From: an uncultured Rhodobacter sp.
Lineage (GTDB): Bacteria > Pseudomonadota > Alphaproteobacteria > Rhodobacterales > Rhodobacteraceae
Assembly: GCA_937901435.1 (NCBI GenBank)
Contig: CALGTJ010000666.1
Location: 1-5,280 of the forward strand
Direction of reading: 5' to 3'
DNA: 5,280 nt
Program-made: the position numbers and the translations under genes
Notes under the pieces: model-generated
Databases searched by the model: none
Told to the model about the DNA's origin: nothing
The model's input: the letters and a program-made list of their open reading frames with translations, nothing else
Shown here: in pieces, positions 1 through 5,280 of the stretch
Numbering within the stretch: position 1 is the stretch's first letter
How the letters are laid out: every line of letters starts with the position of its first letter

Positions 1-45
1 GACGGTGCAGCCGAACAGTACAGTAAAACAAAAATCAAGCGGTAG
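1..45 (+). CDS. ntrY: Probable C-terminal end of NtrY sensor histidine kinase (partial)
   Basis: Frame 1 is open from the window edge and ends with TAG at 43-45, giving a short polar, lysine-rich tail that ends in SKTKIKR. No catalytic motif is visible because only 14 codons lie inside the window. The assignment rests on context: ntrX starts 10 bases after this stop, and in alphaproteobacteria the gene directly upstream of ntrX is almost always its membrane-bound kinase ntrY. The stop codon overlaps the ntrX ribosome binding site, which fits translational coupling. Frame 2 is also open over this interval and stops at 50-52, so the frame choice is an inference. Confidence 0.5.
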   Translation, partial: DGAAEQYSKTKIKR

Positions 46-49
46 AGGG
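44..49 (+). promoter_or_regulatory. Ribosome binding site of ntrX
   Basis: AGAGGG lies five bases before the ATG at 55 and shares two bases with the TAG stop of the upstream frame. It fixes the ntrX start and suggests that ntrX is translated from the same transcript as the upstream gene. Confidence 0.75.
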
Positions 50-54
50 TAGTT

Positions 55-1464
55 ATGAGCGATATTCTGATTGTGGACGACGAGCGGGACATTCGGGAAC
101 TGATCTCGGACATTCTTGAGGACGAAGGATACGCGACCCGGCTTGCTGCCAATTCTGATGAATGCATGGCGGCGATCAACACGGAACCGCCGGCGCTGAT
201 GATTCTGGATATCTGGCTGAAGGACAGTCGGATGGACGGGATTGATATCCTCAAGTCGGTCAAGCGGGATAATCCGGGCGTGCCCATCGTGATCATCTCG
301 GGACATGGCAACATCGAGATTGCAGTCGCGGCGATCAAGCAGGGGGCGTATGATTTCATCGAAAAGCCCTTTAACATCGACCAGTTGATGGTAGTGATCG
401 GTCGCGCGATGGAAACCTCGCGCCTGCGCCGTGAGAACGTCGAATTGAAACGCCGTGACGATGTTTCAACAGAGATGGTCGGGGCAAGTTCGGCCTTCAA
501 GGCCTTGAAATCCAATCTGGATAAGGTGACCAAGTCCAACGGTCGCGTGATGCTGACCGGGCCTGCGGGCAGCGGCAAAGAAGTCGCGGCGCGCTATGTA
601 CACGCCCATTCCAACCGCGCGCAGGCGCCCTTTGTGACCGTCAATTGCGCCTCGATCGAGCCGGACCAGATGGAAGAGGTGCTGTTCGGACGCGAGACGG
701 CGGATCGCGGGGTCGAACCGGGGTTGCTGGAACAGGCGCATGGCGGTGTTCTGTATTTCGACGAGGTGGCCGATATGCCGCTGGGGACGCAATCCAAGAT
801 CCTGCGGGTTCTGGTGGAACAACAGTTCATGCGCGTCGGCGGGTCCGACAAAGTGCGCGTGGATATGCGGGTTTTGTCCAGTACGAACAAGGACTTGATG
901 GAGGAAATTGAAGGGGGGCGTCTGCGCCAAGAGCTTTATCACCGTCTGAACGTTGTGCCGATCTCTGTGCCCTCGCTGGAAGAGCGGCGCGAGGATATTC
1001 CGATGCTGGCAGAGCATTTCATCGCCAATTTCAACAAGGTGCAGGGCCTGCCATTGCGCGTTCTGAGCGAAGAGGCGATTGCCCTGCTGCAAACGATGAT
1101 CTGGCCGGGCAATGTGCGCCAGCTCAAGAATGTGATCGAGCGGGTGCTGATCCTCGGCGAGGGCAGCGGGCCGATCTCTGCCGGTGAATTGCCACAAGCG
1201 GATGACGTGCCACAGGAAGAGGGCCGGGTGGTTTTGTCGGGCAGCCTTGCAACGCTGCCGTTGCGCGGGGCGCGCGAGCTGTTCGAGCGGGAATACCTGC
1301 TGACCCAGATCAACCGCTTTGGCGGCAATATCAGCCGCACCGCCAGCTTTGTGGGGATGGAGCGCAGCGCGCTGCACCGCAAACTGAAAAGCCTTGGCGT
1401 GGTGACGTCGAACAAATCAGGCAGTCGGGTTGCGCATATCGATGACGACATGAAGGCGGGGTAA
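55..1464 (+). CDS. ntrX: Nitrogen assimilation response regulator NtrX
   Basis: This is a 469-residue cytoplasmic DNA-binding regulator, the partner of the NtrY kinase. The receiver domain (about 1-120) has the acidic pocket D8/D9, the phospho-acceptor D52, S82 and the conserved K104. The IWLKDSRMDG stretch after D52 carries the extra residues typical of NtrX. An AAA+ domain (about 141-365) has Walker A GPAGSGKE (169-176), Walker B LYFDE (233-237), a sensor STN (276-278), arginines in GRLRQELYHRL (288-298) and WPGNVRQLKN. A Fis-type helix-turn-helix follows near 400-445 (GGNISRTASFVGM...HRKLKSLGV). The GAFTGA loop that contacts sigma-54 is absent between LFG (210-212) and GLLEQA (223-228). 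To my knowledge this is usual in alphaproteobacterial NtrX and implies sigma-54-independent action. Length is normal for the family and the start is supported by AGAGGG at 44-49. Confidence 0.95.
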   Translation: MSDILIVDDERDIRELISDILEDEGYATRLAANSDECMAAINTEPPALMILDIWLKDSRMDGIDILKSVKRDNPGVPIVIISGHGNIEIAVAAIKQGAYDFIEKPFNIDQLMVVIGRAMETSRLRRENVELKRRDDVSTEMVGASSAFKALKSNLDKVTKSNGRVMLTGPAGSGKEVAARYVHAHSNRAQAPFVTVNCASIEPDQMEEVLFGRETADRGVEPGLLEQAHGGVLYFDEVADMPLGTQSKILRVLVEQQFMRVGGSDKVRVDMRVLSSTNKDLMEEIEGGRLRQELYHRLNVVPISVPSLEERREDIPMLAEHFIANFNKVQGLPLRVLSEEAIALLQTMIWPGNVRQLKNVIERVLILGEGSGPISAGELPQADDVPQEEGRVVLSGSLATLPLRGARELFEREYLLTQINRFGGNISRTASFVGMERSALHRKLKSLGVVTSNKSGSRVAHIDDDMKAG

Positions 1465-1502
1465 AACGATCTATACGGGGCGGGGCCAAATCGGGTCCAG
1501 TA

Positions 1503-1552
1503 TGGGGCAAGTGCCTTGTGGGGTCAGTGCCTGTAGCCTCAGTGCTGCCCCA
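1503..1552. repeat. Inverted repeat with internal AGTGC repeats between convergent genes
   Basis: TGGGGCA (1503-1509) is perfectly complementary to TGCCCCA (1546-1552), giving a 7-bp stem with a 36-base loop. Inside it the pentamer AGTGC occurs three times (1510-1514, 1526-1530, 1541-1545) at a spacing of 15-16 bases, and the last two are parts of a 7-base direct repeat TCAGTGC. The element sits between the stops of ntrX (+) and the cysteine-rich gene (-). No T-tract follows on either strand, so it is not a standard intrinsic terminator. It might still end or stabilise transcripts. The rest of 1465-1565 shows nothing recognisable. Confidence 0.35.
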
Positions 1553-1565
1553 GAACCGTTGGCGA

Positions 1566-2201
1566 TCAGTTCATTCGGTCGCGATCCCGGCGATCAAGGG
1601 CAAGGCAGGCCGGAGCAGACCGGCAGGCGTGCAGGTTGGAATAGGCTTTGCGCATGTCCGCCAGCCGCTTTTGGTGTTGATTGCGGGCCTTGGCACAGCG
1701 GTTGGTTTCTTGGCTGCAATCGGTCGCATTTGCCCGCAAAAACGCACTGCCACCGCGAAATTTCTGGCTGCAGATCTTGTATCCATCATCGTTGTTGCAA
1801 CGTTTGAAGCAGGCGATCCGGCCGATTTCCGTTGGTTGATTGCATTGCGCCTCGCATTCGCATTCTGTGGACGCGCTGAATTGCATACAGTCCAGCAGCT
1901 GACTTTGGATGAAACGGATGCAGATTTTTCCGTAGTTGGCATCGTCGCAGGCGTCCGCAATCGCGCGGCTGGCAACGATCTCTGTGTCACTCGAACTTTG
2001 GAGAGCGATTGATAGGGCGCTGCAATCCTGCGCAATGGCGGGGCGCGCGGTGCCTGTCTGGACAGTCAGAGCAAGAAGGATAGCGATGCCGACGCTCCAC
2101 CAGGATCGTGCGGCCCGAGGGGACAAAAGCGCGTTTCTGCGAGGGGCAGGCGTTTTGAGAACGTCACCGGTTTTAGGGGCGAACCACAGATGCATAGTCA
2201 T
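1566..2201 (-). CDS. Exported cysteine-rich protein of unknown function
   Basis: I do not recognise this 211-residue protein. An N-terminal export signal is visible: a long basic region with arginines at 21, 22, 29 and 32, a hydrophobic core at about 36-49 (SVGIAILLALTVQT) and a likely cleavage site after AIA (55-57). The mature part has 14 cysteines (60, 85, 94, 105, 114, 116, 120, 131, 135, 144, 162, 169, 193, 199), an even number that fits a disulfide-rich periplasmic or secreted domain. A similar C-x8-KIC segment occurs at 85-94 and 135-144, and there is a twin CX3C pair at 116-120 and 131-135. The C-terminus (170-192) is a basic, helix-prone segment. The ATG at 2201 is preferred because CGAGG precedes it by seven bases. 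An upstream in-frame ATG at 2219 has no such site. The gene lies 50 bases downstream of the other minus-strand gene and is probably cotranscribed with it. Confidence 0.75.
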   Translation of the reverse strand: MTMHLWFAPKTGDVLKTPAPRRNALLSPRAARSWWSVGIAILLALTVQTGTARPAIAQDCSALSIALQSSSDTEIVASRAIADACDDANYGKICIRFIQSQLLDCMQFSASTECECEAQCNQPTEIGRIACFKRCNNDDGYKICSQKFRGGSAFLRANATDCSQETNRCAKARNQHQKRLADMRKAYSNLHACRSAPACLALDRRDRDRMN

Positions 2202-2208
2202 GTTCGGG

Positions 2209-2212
2209 CCTC
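2209..2212 (-). promoter_or_regulatory. Ribosome binding site deciding the start of the cysteine-rich gene
   Basis: On the minus strand GAGG (part of ACGAGG) lies seven bases before the ATG at 2201-2199. It lies downstream of the alternative ATG at 2219, so it supports only the inner start, giving 211 rather than 217 residues. Confidence 0.6.
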
Positions 2213-2251
2213 GTTTCATTGGTCTTGCGACGCGTGTGACGCCCGTTTGGG

Positions 2252-3022
2252 TCAGAGTGACGCGCGGTCGCCGTTTGCATTCAAAGAATGATGCGCCTCT
2301 AGCCAGAGGCTGTCCAGCGCGTCGATATTGTCGGTGTCAAAGCGGAACTGCTCTTTCCAATAGCGCCCCGAGGGCACCCGGTAGGCCAGTCGTTCTTCGA
2401 CGGCCATAGGGGTGTGAATGGCTTTGGGATTTGCGATTTTCTGGACCGTTGTCGTCTCGAGGGTCTCAAGCGTGGCGCGCCGAAAGACCAACCGGCTGGG
2501 CCCGTCCGACAGGTTCACACAAGCACAGCCCGCGTAGGCGGCCAGCAGGGTCAGCCGGGCGGATTTGGCCTCTAGGTTGCGCAAGGAAATATCCTTGCGC
2601 AGGGGATCGGCGGTGCCTGTGCCATAGAAATGCGTGTTGCCGGTGGCGGGATAGACCATGTCGCAGCCATAGAACGCCATCACATCAGGACGCAACGCGG
2701 CCAGCGCCCAATAGGCGGCGGTAAAGGCCATCGTGCCCCCAGCATAGACAAACCCGCCATATTCGTTCTGGCTGGGCACATAGTCGGCAGAGGTTATGCG
2801 GGTTTGATGCGGGGCGATTTGGGGCGGATGACGTTGACGCGGAAAATCATCGGGATGGATGAAATAATCCCAATCCTTGCGGATCTGCCAGGCGTTGTTG
2901 ATCGCGACGATCTTGGAAATCGCGCCGCGTGGCCAATCCCGACAGGCCATCGCCATAGGTGCACTGCCAAGGATCAGGACTATTTTTTTAGGAGAAGCGG
3001 GCTTGGTAATAGATGTGGGCAT
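2252..3022 (-). CDS. MptE-like / sialyltransferase-like Rossmann-fold protein (putative)
   Basis: A 256-residue protein without signal peptide or membrane segments, so probably cytoplasmic. It opens with a beta strand and glycine loop (KKIVLILGSAP, 12-22), followed by IVAINNAW (38-45), HPDD (56-59), GFVYAGGTMAF (90-100), FYGCDMVYP (117-125), THFYG (130-134) and CACVNLSDGPSRL (166-178). This order (glycine loop, INN, S/A-G-rich helix start, G-x-D, His before a helix, C-terminal N-S strand) is what I know from MptE-like/DUF115 proteins and family-42 sialyltransferases such as Cst-II. The similarity is judged by eye and no specific reaction can be assigned. The last 65 residues or so have no motif I know. 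The start at 3022 is chosen because AGAGG lies eight bases upstream. An ATG at 3028 (258 residues) is only two bases from that site. It is the first gene of a minus-strand pair. Confidence 0.7.
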   Translation of the reverse strand: MPTSITKPASPKKIVLILGSAPMAMACRDWPRGAISKIVAINNAWQIRKDWDYFIHPDDFPRQRHPPQIAPHQTRITSADYVPSQNEYGGFVYAGGTMAFTAAYWALAALRPDVMAFYGCDMVYPATGNTHFYGTGTADPLRKDISLRNLEAKSARLTLLAAYAGCACVNLSDGPSRLVFRRATLETLETTTVQKIANPKAIHTPMAVEERLAYRVPSGRYWKEQFRFDTDNIDALDSLWLEAHHSLNANGDRASL

Positions 3023-3030
3023 GTGCATAT

Positions 3031-3035
3031 CCTCT
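3031..3035 (-). promoter_or_regulatory. Ribosome binding site of the 2252-3022 gene
   Basis: AGAGG on the minus strand stands eight bases before the ATG at 3022 and only two before the ATG at 3028. The spacing favours the inner start. Confidence 0.55.
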
Positions 3036-3068
3036 GGTCGCCGCTAGTCAAATAGGGCGTTAGGATTT

Positions 3069-3074
3069 TTGACA
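3069..3074. promoter_or_regulatory. Possible -35 hexamer in the divergent promoter region
   Basis: TTGACA on the plus strand overlaps TTGTCA on the minus strand (3075-3070). The minus-strand copy has only a poor -10 candidate 15-17 bases further on (TATTTG/TTTGAC near 3049-3054). The plus-strand copy has no good -10 at 16-18 bases. A promoter for the minus-strand pair is expected near here, but the sequence supports it only weakly. Confidence 0.2.
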
Positions 3075-3076
3075 AG

Positions 3077-3096
3077 GCGTCAGCGGTTGACGCTGA
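3077..3096. repeat. Two overlapping inverted repeats, possible operator
   Basis: GCGTCA (3077-3082) and TGACGC (3088-3093) form a perfect 6-bp inverted repeat around a 5-base centre. TCAGCG (3080-3085) and CGCTGA (3091-3096) form a second perfect 6-bp inverted repeat, also around 5 bases and shifted by 3. The element lies between the divergent 2252-3022 gene and trkA and overlaps the TTGACG hexamer at 3087-3092, a position suited to a dimeric regulator. The regulator is unknown. Confidence 0.4.
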
Positions 3097-3116
3097 AGCA
3101 TGTTGGCAGAAATTTA
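3087..3116 (+). promoter_or_regulatory. Weak candidate sigma-70-type promoter for trkA
   Basis: TTGACG at 3087-3092 is followed after 18 bases by AATTTA at 3111-3116, an imperfect -10. It is the best plus-strand pair I could find between the divergent genes, and a promoter is needed here because the minus-strand pair separates trkA from ntrX. The match is poor in the -10 half. Confidence 0.25.
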
Positions 3117-3190
3117 CACCTGCGGTTCACGCCATAAATCCAAAGCTTTCCCGCAGCCTGTGCGCGCGCATCTCATTGACCCCGCGCGCC

Positions 3191-3227
3191 CCTTCTGCCA
3201 TCCGTAGGGCCACGAATTCGCAGAAGG
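3191..3227 (+). promoter_or_regulatory. Potential hairpin masking the trkA ribosome binding site
   Basis: CCTTCTGC (3191-3198) is perfectly complementary to GCAGAAGG (3220-3227), with a 21-base loop. The right arm contains AGAAGG, the Shine-Dalgarno sequence of trkA, eight bases before its ATG at 3236. In a transcript that starts upstream of 3191, the stem would pair the ribosome binding site. Whether it forms or is regulated is inference. Confidence 0.4.
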
Positions 3228-3235
3228 TATCGGCG

Positions 3236-4612
3236 ATGAAGGTCATCATCTGCGGCGCGGGTCAGGTCGGCTGGCAAATTGCGCGCCATCTGTCGGGCGA
3301 AAAAAACGATGTGACGGTCGTGGACAACAACCCCGATCTGGTGCGCCGCGCCACTGATACGCTGGACGTGCAGGGGGTTGCGGGCTTTGCCAGTTACCCC
3401 GATGTGCTGGACCGGGCCGGGGCGCGCGATGCAGATATGATCATTGCCGCGACCCATTCGGACGAGGTCAATATGGTCACCTGTCAGGTGGCCCAGTCCG
3501 TTTTTGGCATCACCAAAAAGATCGCCCGCCTGCGCAGCCAGTCCTATCTGACGGCGATTTACTCCGATCTTTACCGGCGTGAACATATGCCCATCGACGT
3601 GGTCATCAGCCCGGAACGCGAGGTTGCGAATGCCGCGTTGCGCCGTCTGGCCTCGCCTGCGGCCTTTGACACCGAAAGCTTTCTGGGGGGCAAGGCAGAG
3701 CTGATGGGGTTGGTGCTGGACGAGGATTGCCCTGTGGTCAACACGCCGTTGCGCCAGCTCAGCGATCTGTTCTCGACCCTGCGCGCGGTCGTTGTCGGCG
3801 TGCGCCGCAAGGGGCGGTTGTTTGCGCCCAACGCAGGCGATCAGCTGTTTGTGGGCGACGAGATCTATGTGTTTGCCCATACCGAAGACACCAACCGCAC
3901 GCTGGAAATTTTTGGCAAGACCATCGTCAAGCAAGAGCGCATTGTGATTATCGGCGGTGGGAATGTCGGTCTGGCTGTGGCCAAGGCACTGGAAACGCGC
4001 ACAAAACGGGTGCGGGTCAAGGTGATCGAAAAGAACCGCACCGTGGCAGAGCGCGCCGCCGACACGCTGGAACGCACGATTGTCCTTTACGGGGACGGTC
4101 TGAACATGGATCTGCTGAACGAGGCCAATATCGACCGGGCCGATGCGGTTCTGGCGGTGACGGACGATGACAAGACCAACCTGCTGGCGGGGGTGCGCGC
4201 CAAGGCGGCGGGGGCAAAGATGGCGATTTGCCTGATCAACGACCCGACGCTGACCTCGCTGATGGGGCCGCTGGATATCGACGCTTATATCAGCCCGCGC
4301 ACCACCACGGTCAGCTCTATCCTGCGCCATATCCGTCATGGACGGGTGCGCGGGGTCTATTCTATCGGGGATGCCGAGGCCGAGATCATCGAGGCGCAGG
4401 TGCTGTCGACCTCGCCGATTGCGGGCAAAACGGTGCGCGACATCGATTTTCCCGAAGGTGTGCTGGTCGGGGCGATCCTGAAGGACGGCAATGTGATCCG
4501 CCCCAACGGTCACACCAAGATTGAAGAAGGCGACGTGATCACCCTCTTTTCCATGGCGGCGGATGTGCCCGAGGTCGAGCGGCTGTTGCAGGTCTCGATC
4601 GACTTTTTCTGA
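3236..4612 (+). CDS. trkA: Trk potassium uptake regulatory subunit TrkA
   Basis: A peripheral cytoplasmic protein that binds NAD(H) and gates the TrkH potassium channel. The 458 residues match the usual full-length TrkA with two RCK units in tandem. The first nucleotide-binding domain has GAGQVG (7-12) and D30 at the end of the second strand, and is followed by a TrkA-C domain (about 145-225). The second has GGGNVG (240-245) and E265, followed by a TrkA-C domain (about 372-455). The ATG at 3236 gives the canonical MKVIICGAGQVG start and has AGAAGG eight bases upstream. A TTG at 3176 would add 20 residues not seen in the family. The stop overlaps the trkH start (TGATG), so the two subunits are translationally linked. 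The divergent two-gene unit separates trkA from ntrX, so it probably has its own promoter in 3023-3235. Confidence 0.95.
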   Translation: MKVIICGAGQVGWQIARHLSGEKNDVTVVDNNPDLVRRATDTLDVQGVAGFASYPDVLDRAGARDADMIIAATHSDEVNMVTCQVAQSVFGITKKIARLRSQSYLTAIYSDLYRREHMPIDVVISPEREVANAALRRLASPAAFDTESFLGGKAELMGLVLDEDCPVVNTPLRQLSDLFSTLRAVVVGVRRKGRLFAPNAGDQLFVGDEIYVFAHTEDTNRTLEIFGKTIVKQERIVIIGGGNVGLAVAKALETRTKRVRVKVIEKNRTVAERAADTLERTIVLYGDGLNMDLLNEANIDRADAVLAVTDDDKTNLLAGVRAKAAGAKMAICLINDPTLTSLMGPLDIDAYISPRTTTVSSILRHIRHGRVRGVYSIGDAEAEIIEAQVLSTSPIAGKTVRDIDFPEGVLVGAILKDGNVIRPNGHTKIEEGDVITLFSMAADVPEVERLLQVSIDFF

Positions 4613-5280
4613 TGCTGAGCCGCATCCTGACCCTGCCGCTGATCGTGATCCTGATGGGATTTGGCGCGGCGGCCATGTTTGTGCCCGGCTTTTACGCGGT
4701 CACCCAGCGCGACTGGGATTCGGCGCGCGCCTATGTTTTTTCGGCGATCATCTTTTTGGCGCTGACCGCGATGATGGCGATTGCGACGGCCAATTACGCC
4801 CCCAAAGAGCGGGCGCGCAATTATCTGCTGGCGCTGTTGGGCACCTTTACCGTGCTGCCGATCATGCTGGCGGTGCCGCTGTATGAAAGCATCGGCAACA
4901 CGGTTTTCATCAATGCCTATTTCGAAATGGTGTCGAGCCTGACCACCACCGGGGCCAGCGCCTTTGACGATCCGGGGCGGTTGAACAACGCGGATCATCT
5001 GTGGCGCGCCCTTGTCGGCTGGCTGGGTGGGCTCTTGATCTGGGTTACGGCGGTGGCGATCCTTGCCCCGCTCAGCCTGGGTGGCTTTGAGGTGCTGGGG
5101 CAGGTGGGGATCAGCGGAACGGGAAACGGCCTGAGCCAGATAACCCGGATTGCCGACCCCTCTGACCGGTTGCGCCGCTATGCCTCGACGCTGTTTCCGA
5201 TCTACGCGGGACTAACGGTGACCCTGTGGATCTTGCTGTTGCTTGGCGGGGACACCCCGATTGTCGCCATCTGTCACGAG
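4612..5280 (+). CDS. trkH: Trk potassium channel subunit TrkH (N-terminal part, cut by window end)
   Basis: The reading frame is open from the ATG at 4612 to the last base, giving 223 residues of a protein normally about 480-500 long. It is the inner-membrane pore subunit that carries K+ and binds TrkA. Hydrophobic segments near 3-26, 40-60 and 71-90 are followed by a pore helix and the first selectivity filter, FEMVSSLTTTGAS (104-116, filter TTTG at 111-114). The next membrane segment, GWLGGLLIWVTAVAILAPL (136-154), follows as in other TrkH proteins, and another starts near 193. The ATG shares its A with the trkA stop (TGATG). No strong ribosome binding site precedes it, which points to translation coupled to trkA. 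The other three pore loops lie beyond the window. Confidence 0.93.
   Translation, partial: MLSRILTLPLIVILMGFGAAAMFVPGFYAVTQRDWDSARAYVFSAIIFLALTAMMAIATANYAPKERARNYLLALLGTFTVLPIMLAVPLYESIGNTVFINAYFEMVSSLTTTGASAFDDPGRLNNADHLWRALVGWLGGLLIWVTAVAILAPLSLGGFEVLGQVGISGTGNGLSQITRIADPSDRLRRYASTLFPIYAGLTVTLWILLLLGGDTPIVAICHE

Noticed and set aside
466..1377. Long open frame (303 codons) antisense to ntrX
   Set aside because: It is opposite a clearly conserved response regulator, is rich in H, R, Q and L as expected from reading a GC-rich gene backwards, and has no recognisable motif.
1518..2012. Plus-strand frame of 164 codons over the cysteine-rich gene
   Set aside because: The minus-strand frame has a signal peptide, a cleavage site, a patterned even set of cysteines and a good ribosome binding site. 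The plus-strand frame has none of these.
2181..2219. Tat-type export signal in the cysteine-rich protein (RRNALL at residues 21-26)
   Set aside because: The arginine pair is separated from the hydrophobic core by about a dozen polar or basic residues and lacks the usual serine/threonine before it. A Sec signal with a long basic region is simpler, and it fits disulfide formation outside the cytoplasm.
2232..2260. Small GCGT/ACGC hairpin and repeated GTGACGC between the two minus-strand genes
   Set aside because: The stem is only four base pairs and has no T-tract, so it gives no support for a terminator separating the pair.
2630..3055. Plus-strand frame opposite the MptE-like gene
   Set aside because: No motif and no convincing start site. 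It overlaps a minus-strand gene with ordered Rossmann-type motifs.
3161..3190. TGCGCGCGCA palindrome and nearby GCGCGC as a terminator or protein site
   Set aside because: Alternating GC runs are common at this base composition, there is no T-tract, and the position just upstream of trkA does not suit a terminator.
3176..3235. TTG start extending TrkA by 20 residues
   Set aside because: The added residues are not part of the TrkA family, while the ATG at 3236 has a well-spaced AGAAGG and gives the canonical N-terminus.
3173..4513. 446-codon open frame antisense to trkA
   Set aside because: TrkA on the plus strand is unambiguous. The antisense product is a composition artefact full of H, R, Q and D with no domain order.

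Overview
The window looks like a chromosomal segment of an alphaproteobacterium, most likely Rhodobacterales (Roseobacter group). The basis is the gene order ntrY-ntrX ... trkA-trkH, which belongs to the conserved alphaproteobacterial ntrBC-ntrYX-trkA-hfq neighbourhood, together with moderately high GC and an NtrX-type regulator with the family's IWL...DG receiver insertion and no GAFTGA loop. The genus cannot be named from the sequence.

Layout: (1) Positions 1-45 probably encode the last 14 codons of ntrY, the sensor kinase. (2) 55-1464 (+) is a full-length ntrX response regulator whose ribosome binding site overlaps the upstream stop codon. (3) 1465-1565 is a short convergent intergenic stretch with small repeats and a possible long-loop stem. 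(4) 1566-3022 (-) is a two-gene unit that interrupts the ntrX-trkA junction. Its promoter-proximal gene (2252-3022) encodes a cytoplasmic Rossmann-like protein resembling MptE-like/DUF115 or family-42 sialyltransferase-type proteins. The second gene (1566-2201) encodes a secreted protein with 14 cysteines that I do not recognise. (5) 3023-3235 is a divergent intergenic region with overlapping inverted repeats and a hairpin that could mask the trkA ribosome binding site. (6) 3236-4612 (+) is trkA, a complete 458-residue TrkA. (7) 4612-5280 (+) is the start of trkH, overlapping trkA by one base and cut by the window end.

How the genes work together: NtrY/NtrX is a membrane sensor and response regulator pair tied in other alphaproteobacteria to nitrogen, redox and envelope control. 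TrkA is the cytoplasmic NAD(H)-binding gating subunit of the TrkH potassium channel, so those two genes form one functional unit. The minus-strand pair is the accessory part of the window and the most likely place for undescribed biology. Its two products have no evident link to potassium or nitrogen, and their pairing (a possible glycan- or nucleotide-related enzyme plus a disulfide-rich exported protein) is unexplained.
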